Assembly: GCA_023433505.1 (NCBI GenBank)
Contig: JAEZCO010000070.1
Span: 62,001 to 126,000, forward strand
Origin: Bacillota bacterium
GTDB taxonomy: Bacteria; Bacillota; Clostridia; Acetivibrionales; DTU013
DNA length: 64,000 nucleotides
Direction: 5' to 3'
This document shows, one piece after another, positions 1 to 8,562 of the stretch (positions are counted from its first letter, which is position 1; each line of letters begins with the position of its first letter). The position numbers and the translations under genes are program-made. The notes under the pieces were generated by a model. The model was given only the letters and a program-made list of their open reading frames with translations. It did no database searches and was not told the origin of the DNA.

Positions 1-1462
1 CCTTTGTCAGATATTCAACAAAAGATTCACCGGTGCTCAGTCTGAAGATCCTGCTCAGGTAATTGGGGTGGATGTAAAGCATATTGGCGACCTTTGACAG
101 CGAAATGTCGTTGTAGATATTTTTATTGATAAATTCCAATGCTTTACTTACCAGATGGTTGTTCTGCGTATTCCGTTTTTTCTCCAGCTCGGACAGGATC
201 CGTTTGAAATAAATTTCAATCAATGCTTCCACGTCTCCCAGCGTGGTTTGCTTTTTCAGACTGCTGAAAAGGTCTTTTTTCTCCCCTAGAAAATCCTCAA
301 TGAAAAGGTCCAGGGAAACGAGGATTTTCGTAAGCAGATAGGATACATAGAATAAATACTGGTCGGTCCCCTGAATATTGCTTTTGACATACTCATTGAG
401 TCCGGATAACGCGTCATCCAGCAGCTTTTTCGCTTCTGCATAATTGCCGGTCTTGAAAGCAAAGACCAGGTCCTCGTGGGAGGCCTGAAGAATTTGCTCC
501 AGGCTGATCCGGCCCATCATGTCGTGGCCCTCCGAGGAAAAGTCATGGATATCGATGACCGAGTTCCGGCCGGTAAGGAACTTAAGCTTTAAGGCTTCGG
601 TACATTCCCGGTAGGAGCTGGCCACAGACAGGAGCTCTCTGTATGTCCCTCCGATGGCGATGGTCATACATATGCTTAACGTATGATTGACCCACTCCTT
701 TAAACTCCTGCTGGCCCTTTTCAGGCTTTCCCGCCCGATGGCGCCGCCCAGGAGCAAAACACCCACTTTTTCATCCATATTGAACGTGAAGCAGTTGAAG
801 TCCTGCGAGTAGATTATGTTTGCACGGTTTAGAACTGCAAACCGGATATAATTGCGGTCCGGAAGGCTTTTTTGTGCCGAATCGCTGAAATCCTCAATTT
901 CAAGCACTAAAACGCAGTAGGCTTCCGCATCCAGTTTCAAATCCAGATTGTTCAGATGATTTTTTAAGACTTCAGCCGTATGAATTTTTCCGCCGATGAG
1001 CATGTTAAAAAAATTATCCTTGAGGATGGGGACATACTCGTCAAATTTCCTCCGGAGTTCCTCGTCTTTCCGGAACCGGGCATATTGATCCTCCTGGAAC
1101 TTTTTTGCTTCCAGCACCTTGGACAGCAGCTGCCTGTCGTCAACCGGCTTCAGCAGATAATAAAAAGCATTGAGCTCAATGGCTTTCTGCGTATACCGAA
1201 AATCATCGTAGCCGCTGATTAAAATAACCTTGACATTGGGATATTTTTCATTCATGAGCTCAATAAATTCCAGACCATCCATTCCGGGCATTTTAATATC
1301 GGTAATGATGATGTCGGGTATCCGGTCATTGAACAGGTCCAGCGCTTCCACCGCGCTGGAAGCGGTGCCGCATATCCGGATGCCATGCTCTTCCCAGCGT
1401 ATATTTTTGCTGATACCTTCTCGGATCTGGTATTCATCGTCTATAATCAGTAAATCAATCAA
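1..1462 (-). CDS. AraC-type response regulator (YesN-like), 3' end beyond window
   Basis: Reading the reverse strand from a TTG start at 1462 gives an open frame that runs off the left edge. The N-terminus is a receiver domain (LLIIDDE acidic pocket, the phospho-acceptor Asp in IIITDIKMPGMDG, the lysine of LLKPVDD). A middle region of unknown fold follows, and the last part before the edge is an AraC HTH beginning with ALEFINKNIYNDISLSKVA. An AGAGGTG Shine-Dalgarno lies about 8 nt upstream of the TTG. The family normally pairs with a YesM-type histidine kinase and controls carbohydrate ABC transporters; no kinase is seen beside it inside the window. The DNA-binding C-terminus is incomplete only because of the window edge. 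Confidence 0.88.
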   Translation of the reverse strand, partial: MIDLLIIDDEYQIREGISKNIRWEEHGIRICGTASSAVEALDLFNDRIPDIIITDIKMPGMDGLEFIELMNEKYPNVKVILISGYDDFRYTQKAIELNAFYYLLKPVDDRQLLSKVLEAKKFQEDQYARFRKDEELRRKFDEYVPILKDNFFNMLIGGKIHTAEVLKNHLNNLDLKLDAEAYCVLVLEIEDFSDSAQKSLPDRNYIRFAVLNRANIIYSQDFNCFTFNMDEKVGVLLLGGAIGRESLKRASRSLKEWVNHTLSICMTIAIGGTYRELLSVASSYRECTEALKLKFLTGRNSVIDIHDFSSEGHDMMGRISLEQILQASHEDLVFAFKTGNYAEAKKLLDDALSGLNEYVKSNIQGTDQYLFYVSYLLTKILVSLDLFIEDFLGEKKDLFSSLKKQTTLGDVEALIEIYFKRILSELEKKRNTQNNHLVSKALEFINKNIYNDISLSKVANMLYIHPNYLSRIFRLSTGESFVEYLTK

Positions 1463-1503
1463 ATAAAACACCTCTTCGGTAATGATCCTATCGGCAGTTG
1501 AGA

Positions 1504-1543
1504 GCACTGAAAATTATAGCGGAAGCTATATTTTCACCAGTGC
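1504..1543. repeat. Imperfect palindrome, copy 1
   Basis: GCACTG...TATAGC then GGAA then GCTATA...CAGTGC form a near-perfect stem of about 17 bp with a 4-nt loop. A related palindrome occurs at 1749-1788. The rest of the 354-base spacer between the regulator and the next gene holds only that second copy and a possible promoter. Confidence 0.6.
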
Positions 1544-1693
1544 CTGGGTAATCTGAGCCGTATCCATATCCTATCTGTCAGTATTTCCTGGCCATACTAT
1601 TTAGTATAGGGTTATGAGTTTGCCATGTCAACGCCGGCCTTTTGATTTGCCGCAGCTTCTTAAAAAAAGCATAGAAAACTTAATTTTTTCGCA

Positions 1694-1722
1694 TTAATTT
1701 GCCGGACCGGGTGTGCTATAAT
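1694..1722 (+). promoter_or_regulatory. Possible sigma-A promoter
   Basis: A weak -35 TTAATT (1694-1699) is followed 17 nt later by a perfect -10 TATAAT (1717-1722). It would give a leader of about 90 nt containing the palindrome at 1749-1788 before the gene at 1817. Confidence 0.45.
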
Positions 1723-1748
1723 TCTATCAAATTCTAACTTTGTCAGGG

Positions 1749-1788
1749 GCACTGAAAATTTTAGCATAAGTTAAATTTTTACCGGTGC
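1749..1788. repeat. Imperfect palindrome, copy 2
   Basis: GCACTGAAAATTTTAGC and its imperfect complement ending in ACCGGTGC form a hairpin. Its left arm matches the palindrome at 1504-1543 (GCACTGAAAATT then TAGC). It sits in the predicted 5' leader of the following gene. Confidence 0.55.
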
Positions 1789-1816
1789 TTATCTTTAGTT
1801 CGGGAGGAAGTTAAAC

Positions 1817-3475
1817 ATGCGTGAACGCTATATGGAAATGCTCAGATCGTTGGAAACCGGTGCAGAAAGTATATTGGCCTATCAGGTGAACGACAGCTCT
1901 TCCGGGGATTTCGGCGGATGGCTTACACCCGGGTACCGGTATGTGGACCCCCCTTCAACCCTTTATCAATGCTGTCATTTAATTACTTTATACCACAACA
2001 GGGATTCGGTTTTTTTTCAGGATAAAAAAGTATATGAGAGTATTCTGCGGATGCTGGATTATCTGGAACAAGTCAAACGGCCCGATGGGAACCTGGACAG
2101 TCTGTGCACCAATTTCGACTCTGCTCCGGATTCGGGTTTTTGCATGCAGGGCCTGGCCCCTGCATACTGGATTGCTCTGCGGTACCGCTTTGAGGATGAG
2201 AAGAGCCGCATGCTTCTGGAGCGGCTGTACGGCATGGTAGAGCAATTTGGTTACGGAATTGTTCGGGGAGGGTTTCACACTCCCAACCACCGGTGGGTCA
2301 ACGCCGCTGCCCTTGCCATGGCCTACAGGATCACAGGCACTGAGGACTTCAAAAAAATGGCGGAACGGTATCTGGCGGAAGGAATTGATTGTGACGAAGA
2401 GGGGGAATACACCGAAAGGTCGCCGGGCGTATACAACGCTATCAACAACCGCGCGCTGATCATCCTTGCGGAGCTGCTGGACCGTACCGAACTTCTGGCG
2501 CATGTGAAAAGGAATCTGGAGCTGATGTTTCACTATTATGAGCCGGACGGGAGCATTTTCACCCGGAATTCAACACGCCAGGATAAAATCCGCAATGGGG
2601 CGGATGCCGGGTATTATCCTGTCAACTATTATGATGTTTACCGTTACATGGCTTACAGGTTTAAAGACGGCAGGTATATGGCCATGGTCAACAGGATTGA
2701 GCAGAACTCCCATCAATGGGGGATGCCGGGAGGACTGACCATCGCTATGCTGAAGCCGGAGTGGATGGAGTTCAGGATGGACGAGGAAGCGCTGCCTGCC
2801 AGTTATGACATGTTTTATGAGAAATCCGGCATCGTGCGCATCCGGAGAGAGGATATCAGCATCACTCTTTTGAAGGATCAAAGCAGTTTTCTCCATTTCC
2901 AGGCTGGAAGCCTGCAGCTATACCTGAAGCTGTGTGCGTCCTTTTTCGCCGTAGCCCAGTTTAAGGCGCAGGAAATTCAAAGGATTCCGGGTGGGTATTT
3001 GCTGAAATACAAGTGTTGGGGCAATTACCGGATGCCATTTGAGAAAGCTCCCGCAACGAAGGATTGGGCGCAGATGGAGCATAGCCGGCGAGAGGTGGTA
3101 AACCCGTTGTTTCTTGAGTATTCTGTTGTCGTGAAGGAAATCGAGGATGGAATCTCGGTCCTTGTTTCGACCTGCGGGTGCGACCGTGTCCCTGCCAAAC
3201 TGGAGGTATGCGTATCCGCCGGCTGCAGGGTGGAGGGGGACAGCTTCTTTATGGCCGGCCGGGCCGGCAGCGGTATTGAAGTATCGTCAGGGCATGTCTT
3301 CCTGTCCAAAGGGACCGACCGCGTCGGTATCGGTCCGGCATTTTTGAAACACACCTATACCGCCGAAATGAGAGGAAGCGAGCCGCAAAGCCCGAATGAA
3401 TTTACTGTTTATTTTACGGATTTTACAAATTTCGAAAAGGAGATTACCATTAAAAGATATAAAGCGCAATTTTGA
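1817..3475 (+). CDS. Putative (alpha/alpha)6-barrel glycan-active protein, uncharacterised
   Basis: A 552-residue protein with a strong GGGAGGAAG Shine-Dalgarno before the ATG and no signal peptide, so probably cytoplasmic. The first ~330 residues are helix-rich with repeated aromatic and acidic pairs (WVNAAALAMAYRITG, YNAINNRALIILAELLDR, YYPVNYYDVYRYMAYR), as in alpha/alpha toroid glycosidases and heparinase II/III-like lyases. The remaining third looks like beta-sandwich sequence. No catalytic residue can be assigned with confidence. It stands alone next to a YesN regulator and a carbohydrate locus, which suggests a role in oligosaccharide breakdown. Substrate and reaction are unknown. Confidence 0.7.
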   Translation: MRERYMEMLRSLETGAESILAYQVNDSSSGDFGGWLTPGYRYVDPPSTLYQCCHLITLYHNRDSVFFQDKKVYESILRMLDYLEQVKRPDGNLDSLCTNFDSAPDSGFCMQGLAPAYWIALRYRFEDEKSRMLLERLYGMVEQFGYGIVRGGFHTPNHRWVNAAALAMAYRITGTEDFKKMAERYLAEGIDCDEEGEYTERSPGVYNAINNRALIILAELLDRTELLAHVKRNLELMFHYYEPDGSIFTRNSTRQDKIRNGADAGYYPVNYYDVYRYMAYRFKDGRYMAMVNRIEQNSHQWGMPGGLTIAMLKPEWMEFRMDEEALPASYDMFYEKSGIVRIRREDISITLLKDQSSFLHFQAGSLQLYLKLCASFFAVAQFKAQEIQRIPGGYLLKYKCWGNYRMPFEKAPATKDWAQMEHSRREVVNPLFLEYSVVVKEIEDGISVLVSTCGCDRVPAKLEVCVSAGCRVEGDSFFMAGRAGSGIEVSSGHVFLSKGTDRVGIGPAFLKHTYTAEMRGSEPQSPNEFTVYFTDFTNFEKEITIKRYKAQF

Positions 3476-3524
3476 TAAAAATGCGACATAGGAACTGTCC
3501 CCTGCCGCATCCGAGGAATGATTT

Positions 3525-3556
3525 GCCGGCAGGCTTTCGTTGAAAAGTCTGCCGGC
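3525..3556. terminator. Hairpin between convergent genes
   Basis: GCCGGCAG (3525-3532) and CTGCCGGC (3549-3556) form a perfect 8-bp stem placed exactly between two convergent genes. It is followed by T-rich sequence on the plus strand and could serve both directions. Confidence 0.6.
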
Positions 3557-6500
3557 TTATTTCATTTCATAGCTGTTTTCAGATAATTCGGAATAAAAGT
3601 CTTCATCAATTTTCCTGTTGCCAACTTTTGTTTTTATATAGCTTACTATCTCATCAATCGTATTGAACACTGGCCATTCTCTAAGAATGATTATGATCCC
3701 AAAATCTTCGATAGCCAATACTTTGTTATCCTTCAGCAAAAAAACGGCAGGCTGCATTTTTACATCGGGATTGTAACCGGTTCCTGTTTGACAAAGAAAT
3801 GCATCCTTTTCAATGTCAAAGAGTGATAAACCATTGTTGTTCATAATGAAGATTCTCTTTGAATCCGGCAAAAAGGCCAGCGAGGTGTTACGCCCGCTTC
3901 CATAGACCGTACCTAGCAGCTTTGTACTTATATAGTCTGTATGTTCTATTTCCCATAGATAAGTAGTAGCAGACGCTGTTGAGAATGCAACCCTCTTCCC
4001 GTCCTCGCTGAACACCAGGGATCCTGAAGAATAGACCGAATCGAAATTCATCATCCAGGTAGAGGTTAAATTAACGGAATCATAAATTTGGATTTCCGCG
4101 GATTTGCAAACAAGGAATTCTGCCCCGTCAGGCGAAAACATTACCTGAAATATAGCTTTACCCTGTATTATATCAATATGATTGTTAAACAAAACCTGGC
4201 CGGTTTTAGAATCCCACAGTTTCACTTCGTCTCCGCGCTTTGATATGATTTTTGTTCCATCGGGGCTAAACTCGGCATAATCATCAAAATGATTTATATC
4301 GTCAGCATCCGCAGTGCTTCCATCCACTTTTCCTTCCAACTCTCTCAACAGCAAGCCGGTAGCTGCATCCCAAACGGAAAGTGAATCCTTACTGACAGTG
4401 ACAACAAACTTGTTATCCTTGCTTAGCTTGGCAGAATAGGCATAGGCGTCTGTGGAAATACTCAAAAGCTGTCTCCCTGTTGAAGTATCCCAAATCCGTG
4501 TCGTCCCGTCATAGGAAGAGCTTATGATTTTTTTTCCGTCGCATGAAAAATCGAAAAAGTTTACATAATCTGTATGCCCTCGTAAAGTTTTCGATACTTT
4601 TCCTGAATTCACGTCAATCACGCAGATATCAAAGCCTAATGTACCGAGAAGTCCGGTTTTGTCAGGAGAGATTCTTTTTATACTTCCGAGGCCGTTATAT
4701 TTGACATTGAATAATTCGTTTGCAGTCATTTCGATGATTCCTATGGTATTGTCGCTATAAAGAGCGATCAGCCCTACTCCGTCTTTCGTTATTTGAAAAG
4801 AGATCAAAGGCAGTACCCGGATATTTGATATACTGAAGGCATTTTCGGAATTGAACTGACCGATGGTTGAAACAAAGGAGCTTTTCCCGCCTGCAATTAT
4901 CTTTGAGTTGTCGGGAGTAAAAAGTAAACTGCTGCAAGAATTAAAAGCAGTCTGGGTCTCACAGGCCTTTGTTCCGTCTTTAAGAGTATATACGGCTAAT
5001 TTCATTGTGCTCTTCATATCCGAATACATAATTGCCGCTTTTTCAAATTTATTATCAAAGGCCGCATTGTATAATTCAACACCAGACAGGGAAAACAAGG
5101 GTTTCCCATTCGTAATATCCAATACTGTCAGTTCTTTCTTATCCGTGCGTATAGCCAAATATTTTCCTTTGGAAGGTCCTACGCTATCAATCTCCGCATT
5201 TTGAAAGCTTTTCGCCAGCACAGGTTTGCCCGTATTAATATTATAGATTGTCAAATTACTGCCATTGGTTACAGCCACGGAGTTTTCATCAATTACCGTG
5301 CAATATGCGTCAAATGGAACTACTATGGAATTGACCGGTGCTCCGGTGGAGGTATTGGCAAGGAAAACCTCCTTACTTTCAGCACTTTTATCGGAAATAT
5401 CATAGACTGAATAACAAAATAGAGGCAATGAGGTCAGACGATCCTCTGTTTCCAAATCGTAGCCGAAAAAAGTGCATTTCTCACGATCATCTCCTTTTAA
5501 CACACATAATTCCTTTTTATTAATAACATCATAGAGCACATAGTGATTCCTTTCCGATTTTTGATCCATAACTTCTATGATGATGTTATTTGAATATGGA
5601 ATAATGTTTTTTACAAATCCGTCGTAATATTTGCGGGCACTGAAAGTTTCCAGGAGCTCGCCGCTGGTTGCGTCATAGATTTTCACATTGCTAAGCCCTG
5701 TTTCCACGAGAAGATAATTTTCGTCGGCATTTAAAGAGCCTTTGTGAATTTTTTCTTTATTTTTAATCACGGTCCTGTTCTGGAAGTCTCTATTCATAGA
5801 AGAATTGTATAAAGCCGCTTCTACGTTAAAGGCCGTATTTTTTACCCCATTGCTTTCATAAGCTTCCAAAGCCAGCAGCATCCCGCTTATCCTGTCTCCG
5901 TTATTTGTCAGTGACATTGCGACATAGGTTAAAAGCGAAGACTTGTTTTTCTGTGCCAAATTTCTGGCGGCGGTTACCTGATACAACTGAACCAAAAAAA
6001 CCAGGGCAAAGATTGCCAGGACGGCTCCCACCGTGACCGATGCCGTAATAATTTTGCGGATTTTTCTTTCATGCTCACGCTGCCGCAAGTCGTCATACTT
6101 GCAGCCGATCATTGTGGCAATTAACCGCAGCTTCTCTTCTTTCAGCAAGGTCACGGAGCTTTTGCCATCTTTTTTTCTTATATCGGCTGCCAGGGGTTCA
6201 ATGACTTTTTCAATCTTGCCGTCCTCGTCATACAGGTACCGGATGATGCCCGGCGGGAAAGAATCCTTGGGTTCACCGTCCACTAACAGTGTAAGGATTT
6301 TTTCGTAGCCGTGATAGCGTGCAAAAAATTCAACTTCCTTCACCACCCATTCGGAGGTAACCGCTTCCGGCGAACAGATAACAATTAAATACCGGGAGCG
6401 CTTTAAAGCTTCTTCAATATCGCTGCTCAGGTCACTGGAGGTAGGCAGCTCTTCTCTGTCCCGGAATACCCGGGATATGCGCGGCGCAAAGCCTTTTTTG

Positions 6501-6652
6501 ACTAAATTCCCGGGTACTCTGTAGGTTTCCAGTGCACTGTGAAGCTTCCTGGCAATTTCCATGTCTCTTGGAATGTGCCGGTAACTTATAAAGGCACTAT
6601 ATAAAAATTCGCTGTCATCCATAGCATCCTTCTTATCCTTTTCCGAACTCAT
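3557..6652 (-). CDS. TIR domain - transmembrane - WD40 protein
   Basis: A 1031-residue multidomain protein. Residues ~15-150 are a bacterial TIR domain (FISYRHIPRDMEIARKLH, RDREELPTSSDL, VICSPEAVTSEWVVKEVEFF). A single hydrophobic helix at ~205-228 (VGAVLAIFALVFLVQLYQV) follows. About 800 residues of WD40-like beta-propeller repeats make up the rest, with recurring motifs such as RIWDTSTGRQL, VWDAATGLLL and LWDSKTGQVLF. The likely topology is a cytoplasmic TIR domain anchored to the membrane with the propellers outside. TIR domains in bacteria are often NAD-degrading or signalling modules; the Glu in SEWVVKE is a candidate catalytic residue. No partner effector gene is adjacent, so a defence role is only a possibility. 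Confidence 0.85.
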   Translation of the reverse strand: MSSEKDKKDAMDDSEFLYSAFISYRHIPRDMEIARKLHSALETYRVPGNLVKKGFAPRISRVFRDREELPTSSDLSSDIEEALKRSRYLIVICSPEAVTSEWVVKEVEFFARYHGYEKILTLLVDGEPKDSFPPGIIRYLYDEDGKIEKVIEPLAADIRKKDGKSSVTLLKEEKLRLIATMIGCKYDDLRQREHERKIRKIITASVTVGAVLAIFALVFLVQLYQVTAARNLAQKNKSSLLTYVAMSLTNNGDRISGMLLALEAYESNGVKNTAFNVEAALYNSSMNRDFQNRTVIKNKEKIHKGSLNADENYLLVETGLSNVKIYDATSGELLETFSARKYYDGFVKNIIPYSNNIIIEVMDQKSERNHYVLYDVINKKELCVLKGDDREKCTFFGYDLETEDRLTSLPLFCYSVYDISDKSAESKEVFLANTSTGAPVNSIVVPFDAYCTVIDENSVAVTNGSNLTIYNINTGKPVLAKSFQNAEIDSVGPSKGKYLAIRTDKKELTVLDITNGKPLFSLSGVELYNAAFDNKFEKAAIMYSDMKSTMKLAVYTLKDGTKACETQTAFNSCSSLLFTPDNSKIIAGGKSSFVSTIGQFNSENAFSISNIRVLPLISFQITKDGVGLIALYSDNTIGIIEMTANELFNVKYNGLGSIKRISPDKTGLLGTLGFDICVIDVNSGKVSKTLRGHTDYVNFFDFSCDGKKIISSSYDGTTRIWDTSTGRQLLSISTDAYAYSAKLSKDNKFVVTVSKDSLSVWDAATGLLLRELEGKVDGSTADADDINHFDDYAEFSPDGTKIISKRGDEVKLWDSKTGQVLFNNHIDIIQGKAIFQVMFSPDGAEFLVCKSAEIQIYDSVNLTSTWMMNFDSVYSSGSLVFSEDGKRVAFSTASATTYLWEIEHTDYISTKLLGTVYGSGRNTSLAFLPDSKRIFIMNNNGLSLFDIEKDAFLCQTGTGYNPDVKMQPAVFLLKDNKVLAIEDFGIIIILREWPVFNTIDEIVSYIKTKVGNRKIDEDFYSELSENSYEMK

Positions 6653-6720
6653 TTACTATTTTATCCATTCGGCTGCAGGACGTCAATGAATAACTTTAAT
6701 GCTGTTTCGTACATTCAGCC

Positions 6721-8229
6721 CTATACTATCTCCGCCACTTCAAGCAAAATGACATCATGGGGCTGCAATATAAATTCGGCGGTATATTCGCCGCAATTTC
6801 CAATGAAACTTATACTGCTGTCCACACCGGACTTTTTACTGAAAATCTCAATTTCCTCTCTGGATGGCGACGACGGCGCGCCATTTTTAAGCCATACATC
6901 ATAAACCGAGCCGGTTTCCTTCCCGAGGAAATGTTGGGTAATCTTATATTTACCGGCAGCTTTAAGACCTTCGAGTTTAAGGCTGATTTCCCCCGGCTTT
7001 TCGTCAAAGGCGCCGGACCTGTCATAGTCCGTCAAAGCACTCCGGTCGCCGGCAGTAATAGCATCCGTGTAATGGCAGTAATTCCAGAAAAGGATCTGGA
7101 ATTTTCCGTCTTTCCGTGCGATGTAATAATTTTCACCTTCGGCTACTTTCTCATTTCCGAGCCGTGAGAGGAACCAATAGCCGTAATATGCCGATTTCTT
7201 CAAGCCCTGCAGATTAATCAGTCCAAATCCGCCGTGAAACGGAAGGTCGCCTGCGCCGGTCTCTTCAAAGACGTCGCTGAAGGTCCAGAAGCCGAGGGAA
7301 TCCGTGAGTCCGAGACAATTCAGATTGTTGCGGATGATAAACGGGGCCATGAAGGCGGTATCATGGATCAGGTCCCGGGGGCTTGGCGAGGAGCTCCATT
7401 CCGTCAAATGAATCTCAGCATCCTTGTACACGGAATTTTTTACGGCATTCCGGATCCATTGGATATCGCGGCAGGTCCGATCCTTGTGATCCAGGGTCAT
7501 GACATGCTTTCCGTCTGCGTCCAGGGGGCTGTCGTTGGGATAAGGGTGCGCCGTGATAAAATCAACAGGCAGGCTGTTTTCAGTACAAAACTGAAGGAAT
7601 TCTTCCAGCCAGGGTGCCTTCTTGTCGATAAAGCCGCAGGAGGAAGGTCCGCCAACCTTCAGCAGAGGGTTTACCGATTTGATTGCGGCAGCAGTGCAGG
7701 CATAGAGCCGGAAGTATTCTTCCTGGGTTCCTCCCCAGAAATAGTCCAGATTCGGCTCATTCCATACCTCAAAATACCAGCGGAGCACTTCACTCAGTCC
7801 ATACCGGTTGATGCAGTGCCGTACCGTTTCTTCTATAAGTGCGGCCCATTTTTTATAGTCCTTGGGCGGCGTCACATTGCCTTTCCACCAGAAACAGGTC
7901 TGACTTCCGGTGGCCATTGCTCCGGGAGTAAAGCTCAGCTCCAACAGGGGTCTTACGTTGACCTCCAGCAGGAAATCCATCAGATAATCAAAATATTGCC
8001 AGTTATAATAAGGGGTTCCGTCCTCTTTTTCATGATAAACCATCATATCGTCGTGGAATATGCCGTGAAAACGGATATATTCAAAACCTATTTCCCTTTG
8101 AACCTCCCGCAGCTGTTTTCTCCAGTCTTCCCTTAAGCCCTCTGCCGCGCGGCCGGCGGTAATAAGCTTTTTCCATATGGGCTGGATGGTTTCGCCCTTT
8201 TTATTGATATCGATAATTATGTCAGACAT
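6721..8229 (-). CDS. GH39-like glycoside hydrolase (paralogue A)
   Basis: A 502-residue protein without a signal peptide, so probably cytoplasmic. A TIM-barrel glycosidase of clan GH-A, family GH39 or close: acid/base candidate Glu158 in FEVWNEPN and nucleophile candidate Glu277 in IHLTEWSS, with the conserved YIRFHGIFHDD segment after strand 2. The C-terminal ~100 residues form a beta-domain as in GH39 xylosidases. GH39 members include beta-xylosidases and iduronidases; the substrate here is not readable. A second copy at 19830 has the same residues at almost the same positions, pointing to paralogous enzymes within one locus. Confidence 0.85.
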   Translation of the reverse strand: MSDIIIDINKKGETIQPIWKKLITAGRAAEGLREDWRKQLREVQREIGFEYIRFHGIFHDDMMVYHEKEDGTPYYNWQYFDYLMDFLLEVNVRPLLELSFTPGAMATGSQTCFWWKGNVTPPKDYKKWAALIEETVRHCINRYGLSEVLRWYFEVWNEPNLDYFWGGTQEEYFRLYACTAAAIKSVNPLLKVGGPSSCGFIDKKAPWLEEFLQFCTENSLPVDFITAHPYPNDSPLDADGKHVMTLDHKDRTCRDIQWIRNAVKNSVYKDAEIHLTEWSSSPSPRDLIHDTAFMAPFIIRNNLNCLGLTDSLGFWTFSDVFEETGAGDLPFHGGFGLINLQGLKKSAYYGYWFLSRLGNEKVAEGENYYIARKDGKFQILFWNYCHYTDAITAGDRSALTDYDRSGAFDEKPGEISLKLEGLKAAGKYKITQHFLGKETGSVYDVWLKNGAPSSPSREEIEIFSKKSGVDSSISFIGNCGEYTAEFILQPHDVILLEVAEIV

Positions 8230-8473
8230 AGAATACCCCCATAGAATCAGTCATAGATGATTATTATAGCAGAAATATACATATCCATAAGGCTTTTCCC
8301 CAAACTCATATTGCTGCGGATATAAATAGAGTTGCAAGGATATTGAAGTGGAAAACAGCGGAATGCTACACTTGAATTAATTGTTATTATCGGGCCGCAT
8401 AGACAAATTATCGGCATGAACATGAAATAGAAGAATGCACAAAAATTAACTATATCCGGGAAAAATTAACGAG
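8230..8473. other. Divergent spacer
   Basis: The spacer between the reverse-strand GH39 gene and the forward solute-binding gene. Apart from the promoter at its right end I see no gene, RNA or strong hairpin in it. Confidence 0.4.
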
Positions 8474-8502
8474 TTTACATAAGCGCCTGCTTTTGCTAAT
8501 AT
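8474..8502 (+). promoter_or_regulatory. Sigma-A-type promoter
   Basis: -35 TTTACA (8474-8479), 17-nt spacer, -10 TAATAT (8497-8502), followed 60 nt later by the start of the solute-binding lipoprotein gene. Confidence 0.65.
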
Positions 8503-8562
8503 TGTAGTAGTTGGCATTGGCAGCATCACATGGAATGTGAAACCGGATATGGGGGAGTCGCC

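Noticed and set aside
7234..8136. 300-codon plus-strand open frame
   Set aside because: It is antisense to the GH39 gene, whose catalytic motifs are clear; the reverse translation shows no family features.
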